Shown here piece by piece: positions 1 to 11,600 of a stretch of 64,000 nucleotides of DNA. The first letter of the stretch is position 1. Each line of letters starts with the position of its first letter. The notes beneath the pieces are model-generated. The model was given only the letters and a program-made list of their open reading frames with translations, was not told the origin of the DNA and searched no databases. A program made the position numbers and the translations under genes. Source of the stretch: Salvelinus alpinus (taxonomy: Eukaryota > Chordata > Actinopteri > Salmoniformes > Salmonidae); contig NC_092092.1 of the NCBI RefSeq assembly GCF_045679555.1, positions 24,480,969-24,544,968 of the forward strand, in the 5' to 3' direction.

Positions 1-83
1 TTTAAGCAATTTTAGAATAAGGCTGTAATTTAACAAAATGTGGAAAAAGTCAAGGGGTCTGAGTACTTTCCGAATGCACTGTA
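1..83. mobile_element. Terminal fragment of a Tc1-like transposon (family A)
   Basis: The first 83 bases read as the outer end of a salmonid Tc1-like element. They hold the AAGGGGTCTGAGTACTTTCC block followed by GAATGCACTGTA, which closes on the TA dinucleotide used as Tc1/mariner target. The same end is seen at 27.65 kb and, inverted, at 45.51 kb. The rest of the element lies before the window. Confidence 0.8.
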
Positions 84-245
84 TTAAGAAAAGTAAAGTG
101 TATCGTTATTAACTTGGAACCTAAAAATAGAGCAGAAAATAGGCTTATCAATATGTGATAGGTCTGCAATCTGCTTCGTTGAATGCAAAATCGAAAGTAA
201 AGAAACATTTTTACTATAAGTTTATGGCTGTGTTCGCCAAGTAGA

Positions 246-1890
246 TACAGCGAAAGTATTCACCCCCCTTGCCATTTTTAATATTTTGTTGCCTTACAAC
301 CTGGATTTAAAATAGATTTTTGTTCGGTTTATATCATTTGATTTACACAACATGCCTACCACTTTGAAGTTGCAAAATATTTTTCATTGTGGAACAGACA
401 AGAAATAAGACAAAAAAACAGAAAACTTGAGCGTGCATAACTATTCACCCTCCAAAGTCAATAATTTGTAGAGCCACCTTTTGCTGCAATTACAGCAGCA
501 AGTCTCTTGGGATATGTCTCTATACACTTGGCACATCTAGCCACTGGGATTGTTGCCCATTCTTCAAGGAAAAACTGCTCCAGCTCCTTCAACTTGGATG
601 GGTTCCGCTGGTGTACAGCAATCTTTAAGTCATACCACAGATTATCAATTGGATTGAGGTCTGGGCTTTGACTAGGCCATTCCAAAACATTTAAATGTTT
701 CCCCTTAAACCACTCGAGTGTTGCTTTAGCAGTATGCTTAGGGTCATTGTTCTGCTGGAAGGTGAACCTTTGTCCGAGTCTCAAATCTCTGGATGACTGA
801 AACAGGTTTCCCTCAAGAATTTCCCTGTATTTTTCACCATCCATCATTCCTTCAATTCTGACAAGTTTCCCAGTCTCTGCTGATGAAAAATGTCCCCACG
901 TCATGATGCTGCCACTACCATGCTTCACTATGGGGATGGTGTTCTCGTGGTGATGAGAGGTGTTGGCTTTGTGCCAGACATAGCGTTTCCCTTGATAGCC
1001 AAAAAGCTTAATTTGAGTCTCATCTGACCAGAGTACCTTCTTCCATATGTTTGGGGAGGCTCCCACATGCCTTTTGGGCGAACACCAAACGTGTTTGCTT
1101 ATTTATTTCTTTAAGCAATGGCTTTTTTTCTGGCCACTCTTCTGTAAAGCCCATCTCTGTGGAGTGTACGGCTTAAAGTGGTCCTATGGACAGATACTCA
1201 AAACTCAGCTGTGGAGCTTTGCAGCTCCTCCGGGTTATCTTTGATCTCTTTGTTGCCTCTCTGATTAATGCCCTCCTTGCCTGGTCTGTGAGTTTTGGTG
1301 AGTGGCCCTGTCTTGGCAGGTTTGTTGTGGTGCCATATTCTTTCCATTATTTAATAATGAATTTAATGGTGCTCTGTGGGATGTTCAAAGTTTCTGATAT
1401 TTTTTCATCACCCAACCCTGATTTCTACTTCTCCACAACTTTGTCCCTGACCTGTTTGGAGAACTCCTTGGTCTTCATGGTGTCGCTTGCTTGGTGGTGC
1501 CCCTTGCTTAGTGGTGTTGCAGACTCTGGGGCCTTTCAGAACAGGTGTATATATACTGAGATCATGTGACAGATCATGTGACACTTAGATTGCACACAGG
1601 TGGACTTTATTTAATTAATTATGTGACTTCTGAAGGTAATTGGTTGCACCAGATCTTATTTAGGGGCTTCATAGCAAAGTGGGTGAATACATATGCACGC
1701 ACCACTTTTCAGTTTTTAATAAAAACATTTTTTTTAAACAAGTTCTTTTTTTCATTTCACTTCACCAATTTGGACTATTTTTTGTATGTCCATTTCATGA
1801 AATCCAAATAAAAATCAATTTAATATACAGGTTGTAATACAACAAAAAGGAAAAACCCTAAGGGGGTGAATAGTTTTGCAAGGCACTGTA
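246..1890 (-). mobile_element. Full-length but decayed Tc1-like transposon
   Basis: A 1.65 kb element bounded by TA. The left end reads TACAG then AAAGTATTCACCCC. The right end, reverse complemented, reads TACAGTGCC then AACTATTCACCCCC, and the inner parts of both ends (TTACAACCTG) also match. The transposase reads on the minus strand. Its C-terminal half is open at 458-1066. The N-terminal half, about 1067-1570, is broken by stops and shifts, though its DNA is still recognisable. The element lies upstream of cox10 and is not expected to be active. Confidence 0.85.
458..1066 (-). pseudogene. Tc1-like transposase, C-terminal DDE domain, inactive
   Basis: A 202-codon open stretch covering the catalytic half of a Tc1/mariner transposase, a cut-and-paste DDE/D enzyme that moves the element to TA sites. 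The first catalytic Asp is present in WSDETQIKLFG. The second acidic position, normally QQDNDPKH, reads QQNNDPKH, so the catalytic Asp is Asn. The third, normally NPIENLW, reads NPIDNLW. The family is usually about 340 residues, so the N-terminal paired-like DNA-binding domain is missing from this frame. The open start is only where the frame happens to open, not a real initiation codon. It is a pseudogene. Confidence 0.85.
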
Positions 1891-3227
1891 TACGGAGGAG
1901 TTGGCAAAAGAGCAGAAACAAACAACAGTAGACTTCATTGAAATCAGGACCATCAAGTTTCACATGAATTAAAGGGATACTGCAAGATTCTGGCAATTAA
2001 ATTGATCTACTTACCCAGAGTCAGATGAACTCGTGGATACCATTTTTATGTTTCTGTATGGAGTATGATGGAAGTTAGAGGTAGTTTCACAAGCCAATGC
2101 TAACTTGGCTTTTTTGTTTTCTTCTAGGACATCAGGCATGTGATCTACATTGGTGTGTATTCATGGATGCCAAGGCAAGCCAGGCTTCCCCAAAATGTAT
2201 TGGGGATAATTTATCTTTCATCTCTCTGTGTTTCATAATTAACCTTCAATTCGTAAGAGGCTGAATGTATCTCACCGGAGAAAGCATCCCAGCGAGCAAA
2301 ACAGAGCCCATCTGTCTCTGTATGTACAGCCCATCTATCTGATGCTGTCTGGTCAAAAAGAGTATTGCATTGTTCCCGCCGTAATATTGAATGCAAGGGA
2401 AGCCAGCGAGCATTTGGCCTCCCTTGATGAAAAATTATACAATAAAACGTGTCAAGCAAAGCCAGTTTGGATTTGGCTTCACACCAATCACATCACATCA
2501 AAAGCCAATATCATTGACAGAAAAAATGTGCATTGTTGCATCTCCTTGTGTTGTTGTCCTCCGGTGGCTAGCTAGCTAAAATTGGCCCTTTCCTGAATTA
2601 GCCATGGAGATAGGGATTTAGACTTGTGGTTTTACTTAATTATCCGTACTGGACAATGATTATAATGGTGATTCTAATCCAACCATAAATTCATACATTG
2701 TGCCTCTGGCCTGAGAGGATGGAAGTTCAATATGTAGCTAGATGTAGTAGGCTAATGTTAGCTGGCTAATCGTTGCCCATGAATGGAAGTTAGGCAAGCA
2801 AGCATTTTAGCCAGGTAGCCTATAATGACAAAAAGTTAAAGCTTGTACTGTATAATAGAGTCATAGCCCAATTCGGCAACATGAGAGAGATTAGGATGGC
2901 ATTGGCATTTCTCTACAAGCAAGGTGAGTCAACATGTTTTTTCTACCTATATGCTGACCACACTGCTCGCGTCATGTGTGCGAGTGTTGCAAAATAAATG
3001 TACACATGCATTTTATTCAATCATTGCACCCACACTGCTCGCGAGCGTCTGCGTAGCCATTCGCTAAAATAGACCTTGGTTCTATTTGTGATGCTTGACA
3101 CAATGCAAGTCCTGCCTCTCCCATCTCCTTATTGGTTTTTAGGATCATATACCCAGGTGCCATCTCCTCATTGGTTTTTAGGAGCATATACCCACGTGGG
3201 TGATTGAAAGATGAACTGAGGTCCATG
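1891..3227. other. Upstream DNA with unclassified repeat fragments
   Basis: No gene is recognised. About 1970-2105 (around 'CAGATGAACTCGTGGATACC') and 2300-2580 (around 'CAATCACATCACATCAAAAG') resemble dispersed salmonid repeats that I know but cannot classify. TAGCTAGCTAG runs, common in salmonid non-coding DNA, occur here. At 3112-3200 the phrase 'CATCTCCTCATTGGTTTTTAGGA' recurs twice with small changes, a local short duplication. Open frames in this stretch are short and show no domain. Confidence 0.4.
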
Positions 3228-3463
3228 TGTAACAGTATAACTTTAAACCGTCCCCTCGCCCCGACACGGGCGCGAACCAGGGACCCTCTGCACACATCAA
3301 CAACTGACACCCATGAAGCGTCGTTACCCATCGCTCCACAAAAGCCGCGGCCCTTGCAGAGCAAGGGGAAACCCTACTTCAGGTCTCAGAGCAAGTGACG
3401 TAACCGATTGAAATGCTATTAGCGCGTACCCGCTAACTAGCTAGCCATTTCACATCCGTTACA
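3228..3463 (-). repeat. SINE-like repeat, copy 1
   Basis: A unit of about 236 bp starting TGTAAC and ending GTTACA. Read on the minus strand it contains GGTTCGCGCC (plus positions about 3269-3279), which resembles the B box of a tRNA-type RNA polymerase III promoter. I therefore read it as a tRNA-derived SINE of a kind common in salmonids; the exact family is not settled. A second copy lies 299 bp downstream in the same orientation. Confidence 0.6.
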
Positions 3464-3527
3464 CTCACCCCCCTTTCAACCTCCTCCTTTTCCGCAGCAA
3501 CCAGTGATCCGGGTCAACAGCATCAAT

Positions 3528-3751
3528 GTAACAGTATAACTTTAGACCGTCCCCTCGCCCATACCCGGGACCTTCTGCACTCATCAACAACGGTCGCCCA
3601 CGAAGCATCGTTACCCATCGCTCCACAAAGGCCGCGGCCCTTGCAGAGCAAGGGGAAACCCTACTTCAGGTCTCAGAGCAAGTGACGTAACCGATTGAAA
3701 TGCTATTAGCGCGTACCCGCTAACTAGCTAGCCATTTCACATCCGTTACAC
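3528..3751 (-). repeat. SINE-like repeat, copy 2 (B box deleted)
   Basis: A second copy of the preceding repeat, same orientation. From the CCGCGGCCC block to the terminal GTTACA the two copies look essentially identical over roughly 125 bp. Copy 2 lacks about a dozen bases that hold the B-box-like GGTTCGCGCC in copy 1, reading CATACCCGGGACC there instead. The near identity suggests a local duplication or gene conversion. Confidence 0.6.
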
Positions 3752-5494
3752 ATGCTCCAGTTGGTAGTGGTAATGCACCTTAAAGTTGGTTGCCAACCAC
3801 CATATCAAGTACAAAGAAGAAGAATTATCCTGAAGGAGGAGAGATTACTAGAAACAAACTCGGTTTACCCTTTTATCAGTGGATTAATTGTCGGAGTAGA
3901 GGACCTTGTGCATCTCAGGTAAAATAACAACCCGATGTTTATATCCCAGGACAAATTAGCTAGAAACAGCAAGCTAGCTAGCTAAATTGCCATAAATGTT
4001 TAATGCATTTTGACCTGTCCCCAAATTAATATAGTTGGTTCAGAGTTGATTTTGATATTATTCATGCAACCTTTTTTATATCCATCCAACCTTTTTATGC
4101 GAGTAAAGTACATGTCAAATTAAAAATGTCATGACAGGCCTGATGGAAACAGAACATTTTTCGTTAAACTCTCCAAATGTCGACAAAACAAAATAAACTA
4201 CACAAGGTGGGATATTTTTGTGTTGATAAAATTAATTATGCTAGAAATGTCAGTGGAAACACTTATGCGGAAATATTGATATAATAATCATCCTATCTAT
4301 GTAAACTTGGAGTCACACAATGTCAATGTTGTGTGGTCCTCCCACTACAACTTGTCAGGAAAGCATGCAGTTTATTAAGCTACAGATTAAATAAATTATG
4401 CTGAACTTCACAGGGTGGTGAAAGTGCAAGGTGATGAGGTTGATGCTCCTTTCCAATAAATATAATTTATTCGACATTATATTCGACGCTTGGCTGCCGT
4501 TTAACAAATAAAATTAATATCGCTCTAGTGTCCACAATAATAATAGTAATAATAATAATAATAACAGTAGTAAAGAACAAGACAACGTTACAATAAAGCG
4601 GTGAATTGGGAGCTTTAACAGTGTGTGGGCCTTCTCGTTCTTTACTAGTATTCTTTATTATGACCACATACTTTTCATAATAATTATAATAATCTCCTCA
4701 TGTAGGCTATATATGCACTCTAGCGCTGAGAGATAGCGCTGTTGGCTAGAGCACACATGACAATACTAAAGTGGGCACACTCATTGTATTACGCATCACT
4801 TTTTGTGAGAAAACCATCAGTAGAGTTGAAAATTCAATGGAAACCCATGGGGATTTAAGTGCAAAAGGTATTTTTATGTGCACTACGTCACGACGCACAG
4901 CCTTTTATCAGCAACAGGTCAATTTGATGGAAACATCTCTGGTGGGAAAATGTGCATAATGTTTTCATGCAGATTTTTGAATATTTGCATGAAAATCTGT
5001 GGCCAATTGGATGGAAACCTAGCGACTGTGTCTTCTTATTTTCTCGGCCTTAGGCCTATATCACGGTGGCAAGGCATATGAACTAACAGGAATTGTAGTG
5101 CAAACAATGCAATAAGGCTTTTTTTCTGGCTCGGCTTCCCCAGTGATTTTACCCATGTACCGCTACCGGATGCCAGGACCGGAAGATTTTAAAACTTTAA
5201 ACAAACTAAACTTTAGGTTTCCCCTTTTACTTGTGTTGGAATTCCTGTTTCTTGTTGTCAATGGTGTGCTCCTTTTTTAAGGCAAGGCCCATGTAACCTA
5301 GTGGGCACATCATTTCAACCTGAGATAGGCTACATCATGGGCTGTCACTACTTACTAATAAAAAAGAAAAGGACTAGATGTGCTACATGAGTACCATGTT
5401 TGTCTCTGTTGAAGTGTCCCATCAGTGTCAGTGTCACATACTTGTGCTGTGTGTGTTAAGGTGCACGTATGTCTTTAAATGATTATGCGTTCAA
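3752..5494. other. Upstream region with decayed repeat and ATT microsatellite
   Basis: No gene is recognised. A (TAA)n microsatellite runs from about 4535 to 4563. Phrases such as 'TGATGGAAAC' (4142), 'TGATGGAAACATC' (4927) and 'GGATGGAAACCTAGC' (5009) recur between 4.1 and 5.05 kb. They suggest an old transposon remnant with a 'GGTTTCCATCC' type end. The last 400 bases lead into the cox10 promoter. Confidence 0.35.
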
Positions 5495-5509
5495 ATGAGG
5501 CACCTGAAA

Positions 5510-5573
5510 TGCGCTTGCGCAGGCTCTCTCACCGGAAGTGATTCCCACGCTCAGACGAGGTCAAAATGGCGAC
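5510..5573 (+). promoter_or_regulatory. cox10: cox10 proximal promoter: NRF-1, ETS/GABP and YY1-like sites
   Basis: Three motifs sit in 64 bp. TGCGCTTGCGCA at 5510-5521 resembles the palindromic NRF-1 site. ACCGGAAGTG at 5531-5540 is a perfect ETS/GABP core. CAAAATGGCGAC at 5562-5573 is YY1-like. NRF-1, GABP (NRF-2) and YY1 are the established set at promoters of nuclear genes for mitochondrial respiration, including cytochrome oxidase genes. YY1 motifs of this form often lie at or just after the transcription start, so the start is inferred near 5545-5570. No TATA box is seen. The position, 50-110 bp before the cox10 start codon, supports the reading. Confidence 0.65.
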
Positions 5574-5586
5574 TTGCTACATGTGA
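5566..5586 (+). other. Six-codon upstream ORF before cox10 start
   Basis: ATGGCGACTTGCTACATGTGA encodes M-A-T-C-Y-M-stop. The ATG has A at -3 and G at +4, a strong Kozak context. It overlaps the YY1-like motif, so it is in the mRNA only if transcription starts at or before about 5560. It ends 37 bases before the proposed cox10 ATG and is in another frame. It could lower translation of cox10, or it could be a relic of an older start. Confidence 0.4.
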
Positions 5587-5623
5587 AGAGGACATAAGGG
5601 AGCCGGCTTTATGCTACAAAAAC

Positions 5624-5654
5624 ATGTACAAATCGACATGTAGCAGATTCACAG
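5624..5654 (+). CDS. cox10: cox10 exon 1 (coding part)
   Basis: The proposed start ATG at 5624 (context AAAAACATGT, A at -3) gives [11 protein letters not shown], where the last Gly is split over the intron (phase 1). It parallels the short first coding exon of human COX10, which ends S-R-L-L-T-G at the same phase. The donor is ACAG|GTGAAC at 5655. The frame is open upstream to 5495, so a longer N-terminus from an ATG-like codon there cannot be excluded. That stretch covers the promoter motifs, so I prefer 5624. A stronger donor lies at 5740 but its phase does not fit exon 2. Confidence 0.65.
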
Positions 5655-8600
5655 GTGAACACATAGATAATGTGCTTATCGTTCTGATGCACCTGAATAA
5701 AATGTTAATTACTGTGCTTTTGCTGGTCGAAAATACCAGGTAAGCTTGCCAACATAAAACTGTTAGCTATGTACCGGTATGTTATGTATATGTCTGTCAG
5801 TTAGCAATGCTGTATGACCTTCGATTTAATCCAGCCAATGTGTGCCAATCTACTCTCGATTCATCTAGTCATTTGACACATCGCTATACATATCGTGTGG
5901 TGTTGCAGTTCCAGCAACAAACCCGTCAATTATACTTTGCGTTGAAGAGTTATCTAGCTGCCTAGCTAACTAATGCTAGCACCATAAGTTGCTGATGATA
6001 GCTAGGCTGTCTGTAACTCGATACCCCATTAACGATAATATTTGTTAAGCGCCCCGACGCTTGGTCTAAACATTAACACGCATCGTTTGCGGTACGGTTT
6101 GGGGAACATAAGGAGCGTATCTTTAATATCAGCGAGAAATAATAATAAAAAATTAACATTACTACACACCTTTTTATAATGTTAGTGTTCCCGCACGGCA
6201 TATTTCCATTTTACAGTGTTTGTTTAGGAAACAAAGACGGTAGACTGAGTGTTCTACAGTACCTGTGCTAATTACAGTGCCTTTGGAAAGTTTTCAGACC
6301 TCTTGACTTTCTCCACATTTTGTTTAGTTACAGCCTTCTAATATAACTGATTAAATCAAGTAAAACTCACCAATCTGCACACAATACCCCATAATGACAA
6401 AGCAAAAACAGGTTTTTAGAAATGTTTGCTGATTTTGTTAAATAAAAAACAGATACTGAATTTACATAATTATTCAGACCCTTTGCTATGAGACTCGAAA
6501 TAGAGCTCAGGTGCATCCTGTTTTCATTGATCATCCTTGATGTTTCTACAACTTGACTGGATTCCACCTTTGGTAAATTCAATTGATTGGACATGCTTTG
6601 GAAAGGCACACACCTGTCTATATAAAGGTCCCACAGTTGACAGTGCATGTCAGAGCAACAACCAAGCCATGAGGTCAGGGAGGTGACCAAAAACCTGAGG
6701 GAAACTCTGACAGAGCTCTAGAGTTTTTCTGTGGAGATGGGAGAACCTTCCAGAAGGGCAACCAACTCTGCAGCACTCCACCAATCAGGCCTTTATGGTA
6801 GAGTGGACAGACGGAAGCCACTCCTCAATAAAAGGCACATGACCGCCTGCTTGGAGTTTGCCAAAAAGCACCGAAAGACACTGACCTTGAAAAACAAGAT
6901 TCTGTGGTCTGATGAAACCAAGATCGATCTCTTTGGCCTGAATGCAAAGCGTCATGTCTGGAGGAAACCTGCCACCATCTCTACGGTGACGCATGGTGGC
7001 AGTATCATGCTGTGGGGATGTTTTTCAGCAGCAGGGATTGGGAGACTATTTAGGATCGAGGGAAAGATGAACGGAGCAAAGTACAGTGAGATCCTTGATG
7101 AAAACCTGCTCAGGACCTCAGACTGGGGTGAAGGTTCAACTTCCAACAGGACAACGACCTATATCCATCCTGCCCTGCCTATCTAAAGTTTTCTAAAGCC
7201 AAGTTAATAAACAGATCACTGACCATTTTGAATCCCACCGTACCTTCTCCGCTGTGCAATCCGGTTTCCGAGCCGGTCACGGGTGCACCTCAGCCACCCT
7301 CAAGGTACTAAACGATATCATAACCGCCATCGATAAAAGACAGTACTGTGCAGCCGTCTTCATCGACCTGGTCAAGGCTTTCGACTCAGTCAATCACTGT
7401 ATTCTTATCGGCAGACTCAATAGCCTTGGTTTTTCTAATGATTGCCTCGCCTGGTTCAACAACTACTTTGCAGACAGAGTTCAGTGTGTCAAATCGGAGG
7501 GCATGTTGTCCGGACCTCTGGCAGTCTCTATGGGGGTGCCACAGGGTTCAATTCTAGGGCCGACTCTTTTCTCTGTATATATCAATGATGTCGCTCTTGC
7601 TGCGTGCGATTCCCTGATCCACCTCTACGCAGACGACACCATTCTGTGTACTTCTGGCCCTTCCTTGGACACTGTGCTAACTAACCTCCAAACGAGCTTC
7701 AATGCCATACAACACTCCTTCCGTGGCCTCCAACTGCTCTGAAACGCTAGTAAAACCAAATGCATGCTTTTCAACCGTTCGCTGCCCGCACCCGCCCGCC
7801 CGACTAGCATCACCACCCTGGACGGTTCCGACCTAGAATATGTGGACAACTATAAATACCTAGGTGTCTGGTTAGACTGTAAACTCTCCTTCCAGACTCA
7901 TATTAAACATCTCCAATCCAAAATCAAATCTATAATCGGCTTTCAATTTCACAACAAAGCCTCTTTCACTCACGCCGCCAAACTTACCCTAGTAAAACTG
8001 ACTATCCTACCGATCCTCGACTTCGGCGATGTCATCTACAAAATAGCTTCCAATACTCTACTCAGCAAACTGGATGCAGTCTATCACAGTGCCATCCGTT
8101 TTGTTACCAAGTCACCTTATACCACCCACCACTGCGATCGGTATGCTCTAGTCGGCTGGCCCTCGCTACATATTCGTCGGCAGACCCACTGGCTCCAGGT
8201 CATCTATAAGTCTATGCTAGGTAAAGCTCCGCCGTATCTGAGTTCACTGGTCACGATAACAACACCCACCTGTAGCACACGTTCCAGCAGGTATATCTCA
8301 CTGATCATCCCCAAAGCCAACACCTCATTTGGCCGCCTTTCCTTCCAGTTCTCTGCTGCCAGTGACGGGAACGAATTGCAAAAAATCGCTGTAGTTAGAT
8401 ACTTTTATTTCCCTCACCAACTTTAAACATCAGCTATCTGAGCAGCTAACCGATCGCTGCAGCTGTACATAGTCCATCTGTAAATAGCCCACCCAATCTA
8501 CCTCATCCCCATACTGCTTTTATTTTATTTACTTTTCTGCTCTCTTGCACATCATCATCTGCTCATTTATCACTCCAGTGTTAATCTGCTAAATTGTAAT

Positions 8601-11600
8601 TATTCGCTCCTATGGCCTATTTATTGCCTACCTCATGCCTTCTGCACACACTGTATATAGACTTTCCTTTTTTTTCTACTGTGTCATTTACTTGTTTGTG
8701 TTATTGGCTTGTTTATTGTTTACTCCATGTGTAACTCTGTTGTCTGTCACACTGCTTTGCTTTATCTTGGCCAGGTCGCAGTTGTAAATAAGAACTTGTT
8801 CTCAACAAGCCTACCTGGTTAATTAAAGGTGAAATAAATAAAAAATAAAAAACGACCCTAAGCACACAGGCAAGACAACAAGAGACCGAGAGGCACCTTT
8901 TCATTATAATGTTGAAGAAAATGCGTTCCTAGCGTGTGAGGAATGTGTTTGCTGGCCTAATAAATCCTAGCCAGCTAGCAAATGTTTCGAATTATAATAA
9001 TATTTTTTTGGGCTACACTTATGCTAACCCGTTTGCGGTCCTTTTAGGGTTGCTTGCTGGCTAGTTAGCTACAGTATTTGGCTACTGCCGTCAGTGTGTA
9101 TCATATTTTGCCTATTCCACCATTTGTTGAATGCATACTGGCATTTGAAAATAGTGCGGGAAAAAGAAATCTGGACACGGTAGACACATTTTAAATGTAG
9201 GTGTAGAGGGATTACTCGTTCGGAATTCTATGATCAGAACTCTGTGATCAGAATACTCAAGCTGCATGAATTGTTAAGTCTAGACATGGCTTGAGGTGTG
9301 GTTCAGGGCAGGGTTCTGGAATTATTTCAGCCTCCTGAGTTTGAAGAGGTGCTGTTGCGCCGTCATCACACTATTTGTAAAGGGACCATTTCAGGTTGTC
9401 AGTGATGTGCACACCAAGGAACTTTAATCTTCTGACCCACTCCTCTGCGGCCCCATCGATGTGGATGTGTCGTGCTCTGTCTGCAGTCTCCTGTAGTCCA
9501 TGATCAGCCACTTCGTTTTGGCACTCGCATCCTCCCTGTCATCAGCAAACTTGATTGAGTCGGAGACGTGCTTGGTCACGCAGTCGTGGGCGAACATGGA
9601 GTGAAGGAGGGGGCAGAGCACGTACCCCAGGAGGCGCCCGTTAGAGAATGACCGAGAATATATTGGGCCGATATTATACTTTTTCTGGTCTATAGTCCCT
9701 TTATATAGCAAAACTGCTGCTATGCCAGCCGCCACTCACCGCCTGTGCCACGTGTACCTCAATGCCTAGGAATGTCTAGCTGGGGAAATCAGCGTCAAGC
9801 TAACTCATTCTCCAACAGAGATGTGATGTATTGAGAAGTGGATGAATTGGCACAGTGACCACAATCCAACTCCTGTTGCAAATTATTAGTTTAGTTATTT
9901 CACTAAAAATAAAGCTTGTGTCGAACAGGTCCGGATATGCACGCAATAAGAAAGCTATCTATCTAATGAAATAGCCATGTGACCTGTTAGCAAAGATTAC
10001 GATAACTATCCCTTTCATCTGTGGCGTTAACAAGCTAGCGTTATTAGCTACTATGCTAGCTAGCTGGTTAGGTGAATGTGGTGCTAAGATATCAGATATG
10101 ATCTAATAGCTAGCTAATGTTAGCTGGTTATTATTTTGAACATGCACCATTTTCGGCAACGGGCCATCTGACTTGCAGTGTAACTTTAGTTATTTAATGG
10201 TGTACTGATCTGACCAGTAGCAATTGTATCCGTAAATTGACAGTTGATAGTCGGATTGGATTGTCGTAATAGGGAAAGAAGTGTCTTAAAATGCAGAAAT
10301 AAATATTGATATTGATTTGGTTCCCCCTTTGCTGCTATAACAGCCTCTACTCTTCTGGTAAGGCTTTCCGCTAGTTGTTGGAACATTGCTGCAGGGATTT
10401 GCTTCCATTCAGACACGTGCATTAGTGAGGTCGAGCACTGATGTTGTGCGATTAGGCCTAGCTCGCAGTCAGCGTTCCAATTCATCCCAAAGGTGTTCAT
10501 TCTGTCAGGGTTCTGTGCAGACCCGTCAAGTTCTTCCACACCGATCTCAACAAACCATTTCTGTATGGACCTTGCTTTGTACACAGGGCCATTGTCATAC
10601 TGAAACAGGAAAGGGCCTTCCCTAAACTGTTGCCACAAAGTTGGAAGCACAGAATCATCTAGAATGTCATTGTATGCTGTAGCGTTAAGATTTCCCTTCA
10701 CTGGAACTAAGGGGCCTAGGCCGAACCATGAAAAACAGCCCCAGACTATTATTCATCCACCAAACTTTACAGTTGGCACTGTGCATTGGGGCAGCTAGTG
10801 TTCTCCTGGCATTTGCCAAAACCAGATCTATCCGTCAGACTGCCAGATGGTGAAGCAGGATTCATCACCCCAGAGAACGCGTTTCCACTGCTCCGGAGTC
10901 CAATGGCGGCGAGTTTTACATCACTCCAGCCAACGCTTGGCATTGTTCTTAGGCTTGTGTGTTGCTGCAGTTTGGAAGTCTGTAGTGAGTGTTGCGACCA
11001 TGGACAGACAATTTTTAAACGCTTCAGCACTCGGCAGTCCCGTTTTGTGAGTTTGTGTGGCCGATTACAAATTTATACACTTTTCAGCAACTGGTTTGGC
11101 TCATATAGCCAAATCCAGAAATTTTAAGGGGTGTCCACATACTTTTGTATGTATAATACCAGTCAAAAGTTTGGACACCTACTCATTCCAGGGTTTTTCT
11201 TTATTTTTATTATTTTCTACATTGTAGAATAATAATGAAGACATCAAAACTATGAAATAACACATGGAATCATGTAAGTAACTAAAAAAGTGTTAAACAA
11301 ATCAAAGCATATTTGAGATTCTTCAAAGTAGCCACCCTTTGCCTTGCCAGCTTTGCAAACTCTTGGCATTCTCTCAACCAGCTTCATGAGGTAGTCACCT
11401 GGAATGCATTTCATTTAACAGGTGTGCCTTGTTAATTTGTGGAATTTATTTTGTTTCTAATGTGTTTTGAGCCAATCAGTTGTGAAGATAGCACTATTTG
11501 GTACAAGACCAAGTCCATATTATGGCAAGAACAGCTCAAATAACCAAAGAGAAACAACAGTCCATCATTACCTTTTGACATGAATGTCAGTCAATCTGGA

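Noticed and set aside
1047..1811. Chain of + strand open frames
   Set aside because: They are antisense to the decayed N-terminal half and 5' end of the Tc1 element at 246-1890.
10786..11127. 113-codon open frame on the + strand
   Set aside because: It is antisense to the family B Tc1 transposase remnant.
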